Assembly (NCBI RefSeq): GCF_900104155.1
Contig: NZ_FMYB01000005.1
Location: 1-64,000 of the forward strand
DNA length: 64,000 nt
Source of the DNA: Butyrivibrio sp. INlla16
GTDB lineage: Bacteria > Bacillota > Clostridia > Lachnospirales > Lachnospiraceae
Direction of reading: 5' to 3'
Part shown: piece after piece, positions 6,923 through 15,206 of the stretch
Layout of the letters: each line of letters opens with the position of its first letter
Position numbering within the stretch: position 1 is the first letter of the stretch
The notes under the pieces: generated by a model
The model's input: the letters and a program-made list of their open reading frames with translations, nothing else
Told to the model about the DNA's origin: nothing
Database searches by the model: none
Made by a program: the position numbers and the translations under genes

Positions 6923-7288
6923 TTACAGCTCATCTTTAGTAATATGCTTTCCGTCTCGCCATATTCTCTCAAGATCATAGAATAATCTGTTTTCCTGATC
7001 AAATATGTGAACAATTATGTCTCCGAAGTCCTGAAGAATCCAAAAAGCACTCTCATAACCTTCTACATCCTTTTTCTCATAGCCTGCTCTGCCAAGGGCC
7101 TCTTCAACTTTATCAGCCATAGCTTGGATCTGAGATCTGTTTGAACCACTTGCAACTATGAAATAATCACCAAGTGATGAAACTTCACTGATATCGATAA
7201 TTTCAATATCGGAGCCCTTTGTATTTTCTATAGCCTCAACAGCTATCTTGACCATATTTTTTGAATTTTCAATTGTGTGTTCACTCAT
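6923..7288 (-). CDS. rsfS: Ribosome silencing factor RsfS (YbeB/Iojap)
   Basis: This 121-residue protein has the compact RsfS fold pattern: IDISEVSSLGDYFIVASG, then DVEGYESAFWILQDFGDIIVHIFDQENR-type residues and a terminal YDLERIW. RsfS binds L14 on the 50S subunit and blocks subunit joining in starvation. It overlaps the yqeK stop by eight bases and closes the nadD-yqeK-rsfS series, an order that is common in Firmicutes. Confidence 0.93.
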   Translation of the reverse strand: MSEHTIENSKNMVKIAVEAIENTKGSDIEIIDISEVSSLGDYFIVASGSNRSQIQAMADKVEEALGRAGYEKKDVEGYESAFWILQDFGDIIVHIFDQENRLFYDLERIWRDGKHITKDEL

Positions 7289-7874
7289 TGTTCATCCTGT
7301 CCTTTTTTAAATAATAATCATAAGTGTCCTGAGTCATGGGATCGCATTCTTTATCAATGTTTTTTAAATAGTTAAGCGTATCCCTTAATATATAAAGCAT
7401 ACATTTGTCGAGATTTTTATATGCTTCTTTACGAATTTCGCTCATATGTTCAAGCGGTTTTCTGTTCGGTTCTATAAAATCTGCGATGAATACGATTTTT
7501 TCAAGGTCCGTCATTCCCGGGTGTCCGGTAGTATGCCACCTTATAGCTGATAAAATCTCTTTGTCATCGATACCATATCTGTGCTCTGCCAGACACATAC
7601 CTGCTTTAGCATGAATAAGAGATGGATTTCTTCTTTCTACTTCGGAAATATCAACTTCGTACTTTTTGCAGATTTTAATTTGCTCTTCATGATCGAGGTT
7701 TTTAGCACAGTCATGTAAATATCCTGCGATAAGAGCCTTTTCAATAGAAACATCATGTACAGCGGCCATATTTGCAGCTGTATAAGCTACTCCCAATGTG
7801 TGGTCAAAACGATCCGCATTGAGTACAAGCTTCATTTCTTTTCGGAATTTGTGTGAAATATCAATAATCTTCAT
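7281..7874 (-). CDS. yqeK: YqeK, HD-domain Ap4A hydrolase (symmetrical)
   Basis: This 197-residue HD-domain protein shows metal ligands in RFDHTLGV (His25) and GYLHDCAKNL (His54-Asp55), and further His residues in LIHAKAG and RWHTTGHPGM. YqeK proteins hydrolyse diadenosine tetraphosphate to two ADP and are usually encoded directly after nadD, as here with a 21-base gap. The ribosome binding site before the ATG at 7874 is weak, so translation may be coupled to nadD. Confidence 0.9.
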   Translation of the reverse strand: MKIIDISHKFRKEMKLVLNADRFDHTLGVAYTAANMAAVHDVSIEKALIAGYLHDCAKNLDHEEQIKICKKYEVDISEVERRNPSLIHAKAGMCLAEHRYGIDDKEILSAIRWHTTGHPGMTDLEKIVFIADFIEPNRKPLEHMSEIRKEAYKNLDKCMLYILRDTLNYLKNIDKECDPMTQDTYDYYLKKDRMNNE

Positions 7875-7895
7875 AATGTAATGTCAGGTAATGAA

Positions 7896-8552
7896 TCAAC
7901 CATTATATATTTTTACATCATCGGTATCATTATCTACGGGGATTCCATTGAATATATTCTTCAGGCATGCAAACTCAATAACAGAATCCGGAAGAAGATA
8001 TCTTACCGATCTGCCGGTTTTCATACGAGCTCTGATGTCACTGCTTGATAAATCAAGATTCTTAAATGAGAGAATTCTGACATCAGCACCATATGTATCG
8101 TGCAGATGGCGTCTCTGCTTATCCATATCTTCTATAGACATATTGTCTCTTACAGCAGCCAGAATAATGCAGTTTTTGAAAATCTCTTCACTTTCATACC
8201 AGCTTTCAATTGATCTGAAAGTATCACCGCCGAGTATCAGATATATCTCATCGCCGGGATACATCTTCTTAAGCTCACGTAAGGTATCAATAGTATAACT
8301 ATTACCTTCACGATCAATCTCAATTCGAGAGCAGGTAAAATAAGGATTATTTTCAATTGCAAGCTTAACCATCTGATATCTAAGCTCACCGGGGGTTATG
8401 GAAGAGGTATCTTTCATATATGAACACCCACTGGGAATAAAGATAATCCTGTCCAGGCCAAACTGCTCTCTTGCTGCTTCGCCAAGAATAAGATGAACAT
8501 GATGAATAGGATCAAACGTTCCGCCTAATATTCCGATTTTTCTGCCTGCCAT
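7896..8552 (-). CDS. nadD: Nicotinate-nucleotide adenylyltransferase
   Basis: This 218-residue enzyme joins nicotinate mononucleotide and ATP to form deamido-NAD in NAD synthesis. The nucleotidyltransferase motifs are GGTFDPIHHVHL (residues 10-21, His17 and His20 for ATP binding) and a C-terminal SSSDIRARMKTGRSVRYLLP (the ISSTxIR type). GAGG precedes the ATG. The usual HNGH is HHVH here, which keeps both histidines. A C-terminal tail of about 20 residues is polar and probably not essential. Confidence 0.93.
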   Translation of the reverse strand: MAGRKIGILGGTFDPIHHVHLILGEAAREQFGLDRIIFIPSGCSYMKDTSSITPGELRYQMVKLAIENNPYFTCSRIEIDREGNSYTIDTLRELKKMYPGDEIYLILGGDTFRSIESWYESEEIFKNCIILAAVRDNMSIEDMDKQRRHLHDTYGADVRILSFKNLDLSSSDIRARMKTGRSVRYLLPDSVIEFACLKNIFNGIPVDNDTDDVKIYNG

Positions 8553-8629
8553 AGTAATAACCTCGCTGTAAAATTGTTTTTAGTATTGTAGCCTTTATGA
8601 TAACAGGGCCAAATTTTAATACATATTAC

Positions 8630-8926
8630 TTATTTAGGAAGCTTGATTTCAGGATTTTCATGAAAAGGCTTGTATAACACAAATTTGCGACCGATTACCT
8701 GAACGAGTGTTGATCTGGTTCTGTCAGCAACAGTATTTGCCACCTCTTTAACATCATCTGTACAATTCTTTAAAATAGAACCCTTTATAAGCTCTTTATT
8801 ATTAAAACATTCGGAAACTGCTTCAGTTACTTCGGGAGTTACTGCTGACTTGCCAATCTGAAAAACAGGCTCCAGATTCATGGCTAACCCTTTTAAGTAA
8901 GCGCGCTGTTTACTCGTTAAATTCAT
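8630..8926 (-). CDS. yhbY: YhbY/CRM-domain RNA-binding protein
   Basis: This 98-residue CRM-domain protein begins TSKQRAYLKGLA and carries the GKSAVTPEV and IGRKFVLYKP segments of YhbY, which associates with pre-50S particles. The start at 8926 is chosen among three nearby ATGs because GGAGG is six bases before it. That start lies inside the end of obg, so the two genes overlap by 17 bases and are probably translationally coupled. Confidence 0.9.
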   Translation of the reverse strand: MNLTSKQRAYLKGLAMNLEPVFQIGKSAVTPEVTEAVSECFNNKELIKGSILKNCTDDVKEVANTVADRTRSTLVQVIGRKFVLYKPFHENPEIKLPK

Positions 8927-10304
8927 CATTGTCCTCCATATCAATATCTATATCATCATCTTGCATTTCGGCATCATTCATGACTGAATTATCGCCGGTA
9001 TCTGCATTTCTGTAATAATCAAAACTGTTACCGTACATTCTTACGGTATCACCTTCCTGTATACCAAGTTCTTCAAGTTTATCGAGAATACCTGTCTCAA
9101 CAAGGAAATTCTGGAAAAATGCGAAACCTTTTTCGGAATCAAGGTTAGTATATCCAAGCATTTTTTCAATCTTTGGTCCTTCTATTACATATTCCTTAGC
9201 TTTTGAATCATATTCAACAGTGAAGGACTCATTTTCTACCTTGAGTTCAACCTCGGGATCATACTCACTTTTAAATACGACAGTATCATCACCAAGTTTG
9301 TCAAGTTCTCTACTTATATAGTATAACAGTTCATTAATGCCTTTGCCAGTTAACGTTGACGTTGCAAATACCTTTACACCCTGTGGCTCAAATTTTTCTC
9401 TTAGTTTTTGAATTATCTCAGAGTCTTCTCCATCAGGAAGCATGTCAATCTTATTTGCTGCTATTACCTGTGTTTTCTTGGTAATATCGGCATTGTATTT
9501 TGCAAGTTCATTATTTATGGCTTCTATATCTTCAAAGGGATCCCGCCCTTCTGTTCCTGCAGCATCTACAACATGAATCATCATCCTTGTACGCTCAATG
9601 TGGCGCAAAAATTCATGTCCGAGACCTGCTCCATCGGCGGCGCCCTCGATAAGTCCGGGAATATCTGCTACAACAAAGCCTCTTGCATCATTTAAACTTA
9701 CAACACCCAGAATAGGGGTTAATGTTGTGAAATGATAGTTTGCTACTTTGGGCTTAGCGTTAGATACTTTTGTTAAAAACGTCGATTTACCAACATTGGG
9801 GAAACCAACAAGTCCTACATCTGCTATCATTTTCAGCTCAAGTAATATTTCAAGTTCTTTGGAGGGTTGGCCGGGCTGAGCATATCTCGGCGCCTGCATT
9901 GTACTGGTTGCATAATGCATATTACCATTACCGCCGCGACCACCTTTAAGTAAAACAAACTCAGTGGTTTCGCCGGACATATCGACAATGACTTTACCGC
10001 TCTCAGCTTCTTTAATTACTGTACCCTGGGGTACCTTAATAATGATATCAGAGCCTTGTTTGCCGTGACATCTTCTCTTTCCGCCATCTTCACCGTTTTC
10101 TGCTTTATATTTGCCGCCATAATGGAAATCTGAGAGAGTATTAATTCCAAGATCAACTTTAACAATAACATCTCCACCTTTTCCGCCGTCTCCGCCATCG
10201 GGACCACCATTGGCAACAAATTTTTCTCTTCTGAAGGATACGTGGCCATCTCCGCCTTTTCCGCTTTTTACAAATATTCTTGCTCTATCAACAAATGCAG
10301 GCAT
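8910..10304 (-). CDS. obg: Obg GTPase (CgtA/ObgE), 50S assembly
   Basis: This 464-residue GTPase has three parts: the glycine-rich Obg domain (about 1-158), the G domain (about 159-330, with GFPNVGKSTF and DIPGLIEGA) and the OCT domain (about 350-425). An acidic tail rich in Asp and Met follows. Obg acts in 50S maturation and stress control. GGAGA precedes the ATG. A terminator lies between rpmA and obg (10355-10383), so obg may depend on read-through or on a promoter at 10305-10354 that I did not identify. Confidence 0.96.
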   Translation of the reverse strand: MPAFVDRARIFVKSGKGGDGHVSFRREKFVANGGPDGGDGGKGGDVIVKVDLGINTLSDFHYGGKYKAENGEDGGKRRCHGKQGSDIIIKVPQGTVIKEAESGKVIVDMSGETTEFVLLKGGRGGNGNMHYATSTMQAPRYAQPGQPSKELEILLELKMIADVGLVGFPNVGKSTFLTKVSNAKPKVANYHFTTLTPILGVVSLNDARGFVVADIPGLIEGAADGAGLGHEFLRHIERTRMMIHVVDAAGTEGRDPFEDIEAINNELAKYNADITKKTQVIAANKIDMLPDGEDSEIIQKLREKFEPQGVKVFATSTLTGKGINELLYYISRELDKLGDDTVVFKSEYDPEVELKVENESFTVEYDSKAKEYVIEGPKIEKMLGYTNLDSEKGFAFFQNFLVETGILDKLEELGIQEGDTVRMYGNSFDYYRNADTGDNSVMNDAEMQDDDIDIDMEDNDEFNE

Positions 10305-10354
10305 TATAATCTCCTAAATAAATTATATAAAAACAACGGGGATTCTAAGAAAAA

Positions 10355-10383
10355 GAGCTCCAAACAAAATATGTTTGGAGCTC
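10355..10383 (-). terminator. Terminator after rpmA
   Basis: A perfect 12-bp stem (10355-10366 with 10372-10383) is followed on the minus strand by TTTTTC. It ends the rplU-prp-rpmA operon 19 bases after the rpmA stop. Confidence 0.88.
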
Positions 10384-10401
10384 AATACAAAACGATACTG
10401 A

Positions 10402-10686
10402 TTACTTCTCTACAGCATAAACGCTAGCCTGCTTCTTATCGCGGCCTTTGCGCTCGAAACGAAGCACACCATCGATAAGTGCAAACAGAGTATCATCCTT
10501 ACCGATACCAACGTTCACACCGGGATGAATATGAGTGCCGCGCTGTCTGTATAAAATATTTCCAGCCTTTACGAATTGTCCGTCAGCTCTCTTTGCTCCA
10601 AGACGCTTTGACTCGGAATCACGACCATTCTTTGTGGATCCGACTCCCTTCTTATGAGCAAAAAATTGAAGGTCCATATTCAACAT
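10402..10686 (-). CDS. rpmA: Ribosomal protein L27 with cleavable N-terminal extension
   Basis: This 94-residue L27 begins [10 protein letters not shown] and then [14 protein letters not shown]. The LQFFA sequence is the known cleavage site of the Prp protease in Firmicutes, so the mature chain should start at His11. L27's N-terminus reaches the peptidyl transferase centre, and cleavage is required for function in Staphylococcus. The ATG at 10686 is favoured by AGGAGG eight bases upstream. Prp is encoded immediately upstream in the same transcript. Confidence 0.96.
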   Translation of the reverse strand: MLNMDLQFFAHKKGVGSTKNGRDSESKRLGAKRADGQFVKAGNILYRQRGTHIHPGVNVGIGKDDTLFALIDGVLRFERKGRDKKQASVYAVEK

Positions 10687-10689
10687 GAC

Positions 10690-11019
10690 TTACACCTCCT
10701 CGAATTTAATGTTCAAAAACTCATTACCATACTGTTTGTAGACACCTGTAATTCCAAGCTCGAAGGACTTCATCAATAATTCGCCCTCCTCAGAGAAACC
10801 ATTCTCTGCTTGCACTTCAATGTAACCCTTCTCAGGATTAGCATCACAGGTAAAAACATCATCTGTAAATTTTTCAAGAGAATTGACAGTATTAATAGAT
10901 AGCATGGAAATTGCTGCACATACTATATCTTTGCCATATTCACCGGAACCGGCATGTCCTTCAAGCTTAAAGCCCTTGTACTCGCCATCCGTATTTTTAC
11001 GAATAATGATATTTGTCAT
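10690..11019 (-). CDS. prp: Prp, L27-processing cysteine protease
   Basis: This 109-residue protease has the catalytic pair His22 (in EGHAGSG) and Cys34 (in KDIVCAA), the same spacing as in staphylococcal Prp. It cleaves the N-terminal extension of L27, encoded three bases downstream. The ATG at 11019 is preferred over the in-frame GTG at 11031 because it gives this numbering and the usual MTNI-type start. It lies between rplU and rpmA, the standard Firmicutes order. Confidence 0.92.
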   Translation of the reverse strand: MTNIIIRKNTDGEYKGFKLEGHAGSGEYGKDIVCAAISMLSINTVNSLEKFTDDVFTCDANPEKGYIEVQAENGFSEEGELLMKSFELGITGVYKQYGNEFLNIKFEEV

Positions 11020-11046
11020 ATCTGCAAACACTCAAAAAACACAAGA

Positions 11047-11355
11047 TTAAAGAGAAATCTTATCAATCTTTACGCTTGTGAAGCACTGTCTGTGACCGTT
11101 CTTCTTGTGATAACCTGTCTTAGACTTGTACTTGTAAACGATAACCTTCTTGCCCTTGCCCTGTTCCATAACAGTTGCACTAACTTTAGCGCCTGCTACA
11201 TCACCAGCAACCTTAAGAGTCTTGTCATCACTTACAGCAATAACATTATCAAATGTAACTTCTTTTCCGGCTTCTACGTCAAGCTTCTCAACACGAATAA
11301 CGTCGCCCTCGGAAACCTTGTACTGCTTACCACCAGTAACAATAATTGCGTACAT
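11047..11355 (-). CDS. rplU: Ribosomal protein L21
   Basis: This 102-residue L21 begins MYAIIVTGGKQYKVSEGD and ends with the YKSKTGYHKKNGHRQ segment that contacts 23S rRNA. It is the first gene of the rplU-prp-rpmA operon and is preceded by AAGGAGGTG and an L21-leader-like sequence. Confidence 0.97.
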   Translation of the reverse strand: MYAIIVTGGKQYKVSEGDVIRVEKLDVEAGKEVTFDNVIAVSDDKTLKVAGDVAGAKVSATVMEQGKGKKVIVYKYKSKTGYHKKNGHRQCFTSVKIDKISL

Positions 11356-11440
11356 AAGGCACCTCCTTTTTCCAAATCTCGCTAACTATGGTGGGAAAAT
11401 TAATCCACTTCGACCTCGTTAAGCGGCATACTCTGAAATA
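11356..11440 (-). promoter_or_regulatory. L21 leader-like 5' region of rplU
   Basis: The minus-strand sequence before rplU contains ATGCCGCTTAACGAGG, CCCACC and TAGCGAGATTTGG just before AAAAAGGAGGTG. This order resembles the Firmicutes L21 leader, a structured RNA thought to bind L21 and feed back on the operon. The match is from memory of the motif. A covariance search would settle it. Confidence 0.65.
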
Positions 11441-11446
11441 ATAACA

Positions 11447-12490
11447 TCACTTATTTTTTATGTCAATAGTTTCTCTCAGAGATTTTTTTCTTTTTTGTCT
11501 TGTAAACTCCATTATACCAAGACCTGTCAAATCAATATAAGTCAGATTCATTGGATCCGATTGTATCAGATTCTTTATAAATGAGATAAGTCTTTCATTC
11601 ATGTCGGCATTTTTCATTGACACGAAATCAATAAGTATCATGCCCGAAAGATTTCTTAGCCTAATCTGTCTATAAGCTTCAACAGCAGCTTCCATATTAA
11701 GTTTTAAAAAGAAATCCTCGGATTTTTTTGTAGCTTTTCCTGAGTTGATGTCAATCAGATTAAGGGTTTCAGTCTGCTCTATTATCAGAAATGCTCCTGA
11801 ATCCAGCCAGACCTTCTTACCAAACAAATCATCTGTTTTACTGGAAAGACTATAATTTATTTGTAAAGGAAGTCTTTTTTCTTCCTCATCATAATATTCA
11901 CATACAACATTATGAGCGCTCAGTTCATCATAAATATCTCGTATATCTGTAACAATTTTGTAGGATTCTGCGCAATTGGCATCAGAATCAATAGTATCAA
12001 TAATTTTGATAAAATCAGATACAAATGTACTAATTTCATCAGATACAAGGCCGGTATTACCTGATATCATCTGGTACTCACATCTTGTTTTGGCAATCTT
12101 TATCAAATCATCGATATTACCGTCAAAAGTAGAACTATCAAGGTCGATTTTACCGGATAGCCTCGCCTGTTTTGTTTTTTGCTCTTCCACTTTTAATTGG
12201 ACAAGAACTATATCGCCGGTTTTCAATGAAGATGAATCAGCGTTTCTGTTAAGTATATGTGCAGGAGGCATAGCTTTAAATGGTAAAAATCCTACACTAT
12301 GCTTTCCCTTAATGTTTTCAAACCTGACAAAAGCAGCGTTTAAATTGGATACAAGATTCTCGACTCTTCCGACGTATATATTGCCGGTCCTGTCAATGGA
12401 ATCCAAAATATCCAGCGACTGAACTGTATTATTTAGAATACCGATCATTGAAAGATGTCCGTGCCATCTTGTAATAATTATTTCACACAT
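11447..12490 (-). CDS. rng: Short RNase E/G family ribonuclease
   Basis: This 347-residue protein has an S1-like RNA-binding part (about 25-115) and an RNase E/G catalytic core. The metal-binding aspartates are visible in LNLIDINSGK (Asp247) and ILIDFVSM (Asp288). It ends soon after the core and lacks the zinc-link cysteines and small domain of full RNase G (about 490 residues). It may process rRNA or the rplU-operon mRNA. The ATG at 12490 is chosen for its GGGAAAG and for the conserved start. It overlaps the DUF2344 gene by eight bases. Confidence 0.82.
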   Translation of the reverse strand: MCEIIITRWHGHLSMIGILNNTVQSLDILDSIDRTGNIYVGRVENLVSNLNAAFVRFENIKGKHSVGFLPFKAMPPAHILNRNADSSSLKTGDIVLVQLKVEEQKTKQARLSGKIDLDSSTFDGNIDDLIKIAKTRCEYQMISGNTGLVSDEISTFVSDFIKIIDTIDSDANCAESYKIVTDIRDIYDELSAHNVVCEYYDEEEKRLPLQINYSLSSKTDDLFGKKVWLDSGAFLIIEQTETLNLIDINSGKATKKSEDFFLKLNMEAAVEAYRQIRLRNLSGMILIDFVSMKNADMNERLISFIKNLIQSDPMNLTYIDLTGLGIMEFTRQKRKKSLRETIDIKNK

Positions 12491-13238
12491 AAAGCTTTCC
12501 CTGTGAGGAGGACTTAGTGGCAGCAAAAGAAAGAGCCGGAATTTTCTGCGGAATCATAGGCTGAATAAAGTAACCTTTTTCATCATTACCGGAAAGGTAG
12601 GTTTCAAGTCTGTGATAAACGGCAGCAAACGGCTTCATCTCCTCTCCTGCAAATGAAAACAGCGATTCAGTTAAAAGAGATGCTTTTAAATTACTTGAAC
12701 TGCCGGCAGATACAAGGACATGTATCTGATTTCCCGGAAGTATCTCATAATCATAAATCAGTGGCTTGATATTTATTTCCTTCTCACCATTTTTAGTCTT
12801 TTTTGTAGCTAAAATTTCATTCTGTTCCATGAAACTTCTGAAAGTACTTTCTAGATTAAACTCAGGGACTTTTCCATCTCTGAATGAGATAACATATTCA
12901 GCGGCAGCTACACTCGTCATGGCATTTACGGATTTCTCCGGCAGTTCACTGATAGCCGTTATTACAATGCCTTCATTCATTGCATTGTTTAAAGAATCCA
13001 TAACAGCTTCGGGTGACTTACAGCTAAGTACGGTCATGTCCATATAATCACCATCGGTTGTGGAACCGACACTAAGAGGCTGTGCAAAAGAAAGAATCTG
13101 ATGAGGGCTGTAGCCTTCACTGTATTTAATATCTATTTCAGCACGTCTTATAGCTTTTTGGACATATCTCATGACATCCAGATGACCAAGAAACCTTATC
13201 GGACCATATTTTGAAAATTTTAATCGTAGTTTTACCAT
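12483..13238 (-). CDS. DUF2344 / TIGR03936 radical-SAM-linked protein
   Basis: This 251-residue protein opens with VKLRLKFSKYGPIRFLGHLDVMRY and has EGYSPHQILSFAQPL, the conserved parts of the TIGR03936 family. Members are encoded next to, or fused to, the TIGR03960 radical-SAM protein, as here with a 15-base gap. The function is unknown. The context with RNase G and ribosomal protein genes suggests an RNA or ribosome-related role, but this is inference only. Confidence 0.85.
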   Translation of the reverse strand: MVKLRLKFSKYGPIRFLGHLDVMRYVQKAIRRAEIDIKYSEGYSPHQILSFAQPLSVGSTTDGDYMDMTVLSCKSPEAVMDSLNNAMNEGIVITAISELPEKSVNAMTSVAAAEYVISFRDGKVPEFNLESTFRSFMEQNEILATKKTKNGEKEINIKPLIYDYEILPGNQIHVLVSAGSSSNLKASLLTESLFSFAGEEMKPFAAVYHRLETYLSGNDEKGYFIQPMIPQKIPALSFAATKSSSQGKLYV

Positions 13239-13253
13239 AATTTGTCAGTACCT

Positions 13254-15137
13254 TTAATTAACACCGGTTTTAGGCTGAAAACAAATACCTACACCGTAAT
13301 TTGCGCCGCCACATCCCATACATGACTGTCTGCAATTCGGAGATACAACGCCTTTTTTGGAGTTTTCCCATTCTCGCCATAAAAATTCTTTGGACACTCC
13401 GCAATCTATCATATCCCAGGGGAGAATTTCATCCTTTGTTCGCTCTCTTTTTACATAGAACATGGGATCAAGAGAAGCTTTTTCCATTTCTTCCAGCCAG
13501 ATATCATTTTTAAAATGTTCGCTCCAGGCATCAAAAATGCAGCCTCTTTTATATACATTATAAATAACTGTCGATAGCTTTCTGTCACCGCGAGCCAGTA
13601 TACCTTCAAGCATGCTGGCATCAGCCTCGTGCCAGTTATACTTTATATGCTTCTGGTTAAGCTGAGCCATTATACCTTTTCTGGTAATACTTGCCTTATC
13701 AAGGAATTCTTCCTTGGTATTCATAGAAGCCCATTGGAAAGGAGTAAAGGGCTTTGGGACAAAGAAAGACGTACTTGCTACGATTTCAATTGTTCTTCCG
13801 TTTCTCTTCTCCTTAGGAACTGTCTCGAAATACTCAACAGCAATTTTATTGGCTATATCTCCTATCCCTTCTATATCTTCAGGAGTCTCTCCGGGAAGGC
13901 CAAGCATGAAATAAAGCTTAACCTTATTCCATCCGCCAACAAAAGCTTCATGAGCTCCTCGTAATATATCCTCTTCAGTAAGCCCTTTATTAATTACATT
14001 TCTCATCCTTTGAGATCCGGCCTCAGGAGCAAATGTAAGTGAGGATTTCTTAACATCCTGAACCTTGCTCATTACATCAAGAGAAAATGCATCAATTCTA
14101 AGGGAAGGCAATGATATATTAACTTTATGCTCGTTACAGTAATCAATCAGGAATTCCAAAAGCTCATTTAATCCTGTGTAGTCACTTGTGCTGAGTGAGC
14201 TTAAGGATATTTCTTCGTAGCCTGTATTCTTAAGTAATGTAATTGCGTATTCTTTCAGTTTCTTTACATCTCTTTCACGAAGAGGCCTGTATAATTGCCC
14301 CGCCTGGCAGAATCTGCAGCCTCTGATGCAGCCTCTCATAACCTCCATTACTACTCTGTCCTGAGTTACTCTGATAAAAGGCATAACAGGCTTCATTGGA
14401 TAATACGCATTTGTGAGGTCCAGGCATAGTTCTTTTTTTACTACGGAAGGAACGCCCTCTCTGACAGGAGTTATAGCTTTAATTGTCCCGTCCTCTTTGT
14501 AGCTGATATCGTATAAAGAAGGAACATAGATGCCATTAATTTGAGAGCATTGGAATAAGAATTCCTCTCTTGATAAGCCTTCATACTTTGCTTTTTCGTA
14601 TAAATCAAAAAGCTCTCTGTATTTCGTTTCTCCTTCACCGATATAGAAAAGGTCAAAGAAATCTGCTATAGGCTCCGGATTATATGAACAAGGGCCACCG
14701 CCAATAACTATAGGATCATCCCAGGTTCTGTCCTTTGAATATATCGCGACTCCTGAAAGATCAAGAACCTGAAGTATGTTTGTATAACACATCTCGTATT
14801 GAAGTGTAAATCCAAGGAAATCAAAACCCTTTATGGGATCCTGTGATTCCAAAGCAAAAAGCGGGATGTCATTTTCTCTCATGATACTGTCCATATCGGA
14901 CCAGGGAGAAAATACCCGCTCACACCATACATCTTCATATTCGTTGAATAAACCGTAAAGAATCTGAATTCCCAAATGTGACATGCCTATTTCGTACACA
15001 TCAGGGAAACAGAATGCAAATCTGATTTTAATGTCAGATAAATCCTTCACAGCACTGTTAACCTCGCCGCCGATATAGCGCTCGGGTTTACTGATGCTAA
15101 GAAGGATTTCATCTGATAATGCTAATTTTTCGTTCAA
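13254..15137 (-). CDS. TIGR03960 family radical-SAM protein with B12-binding-like N-terminus
   Basis: The protein has 627 residues if it starts at the TTG at 15137. The N-terminal half (about 35-170) resembles a B12-binding domain (RFAFCFPDVYEIGMSHLG, IVIGGGPC). The radical-SAM domain has the CxxxCxxC motif (Cys270, Cys274, Cys277 in RGCIRGCRFC). The C-terminus has another cysteine set (CRQSCMGCGG). I choose TTG 15137 because GAGGTG sits just upstream, while the ATGs at 15170 and 15167 have no such site. It is paired with the DUF2344 gene. Reaction and substrate are unknown. Confidence 0.85.
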   Translation of the reverse strand: MNEKLALSDEILLSISKPERYIGGEVNSAVKDLSDIKIRFAFCFPDVYEIGMSHLGIQILYGLFNEYEDVWCERVFSPWSDMDSIMRENDIPLFALESQDPIKGFDFLGFTLQYEMCYTNILQVLDLSGVAIYSKDRTWDDPIVIGGGPCSYNPEPIADFFDLFYIGEGETKYRELFDLYEKAKYEGLSREEFLFQCSQINGIYVPSLYDISYKEDGTIKAITPVREGVPSVVKKELCLDLTNAYYPMKPVMPFIRVTQDRVVMEVMRGCIRGCRFCQAGQLYRPLRERDVKKLKEYAITLLKNTGYEEISLSSLSTSDYTGLNELLEFLIDYCNEHKVNISLPSLRIDAFSLDVMSKVQDVKKSSLTFAPEAGSQRMRNVINKGLTEEDILRGAHEAFVGGWNKVKLYFMLGLPGETPEDIEGIGDIANKIAVEYFETVPKEKRNGRTIEIVASTSFFVPKPFTPFQWASMNTKEEFLDKASITRKGIMAQLNQKHIKYNWHEADASMLEGILARGDRKLSTVIYNVYKRGCIFDAWSEHFKNDIWLEEMEKASLDPMFYVKRERTKDEILPWDMIDCGVSKEFLWREWENSKKGVVSPNCRQSCMGCGGANYGVGICFQPKTGVN

Positions 15138-15206
15138 ATTACACCTCGAAAGATTTATAAAAGACATCAATTGAGAAATAATTCAAATAATCGATATTAA
15201 AAGGCC

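Noticed and set aside
15171..15206. Terminator hairpin after hisIE
   Set aside because: Only a 5-bp stem with a weak T run overlaps the stop, so it is not supported as a terminator.
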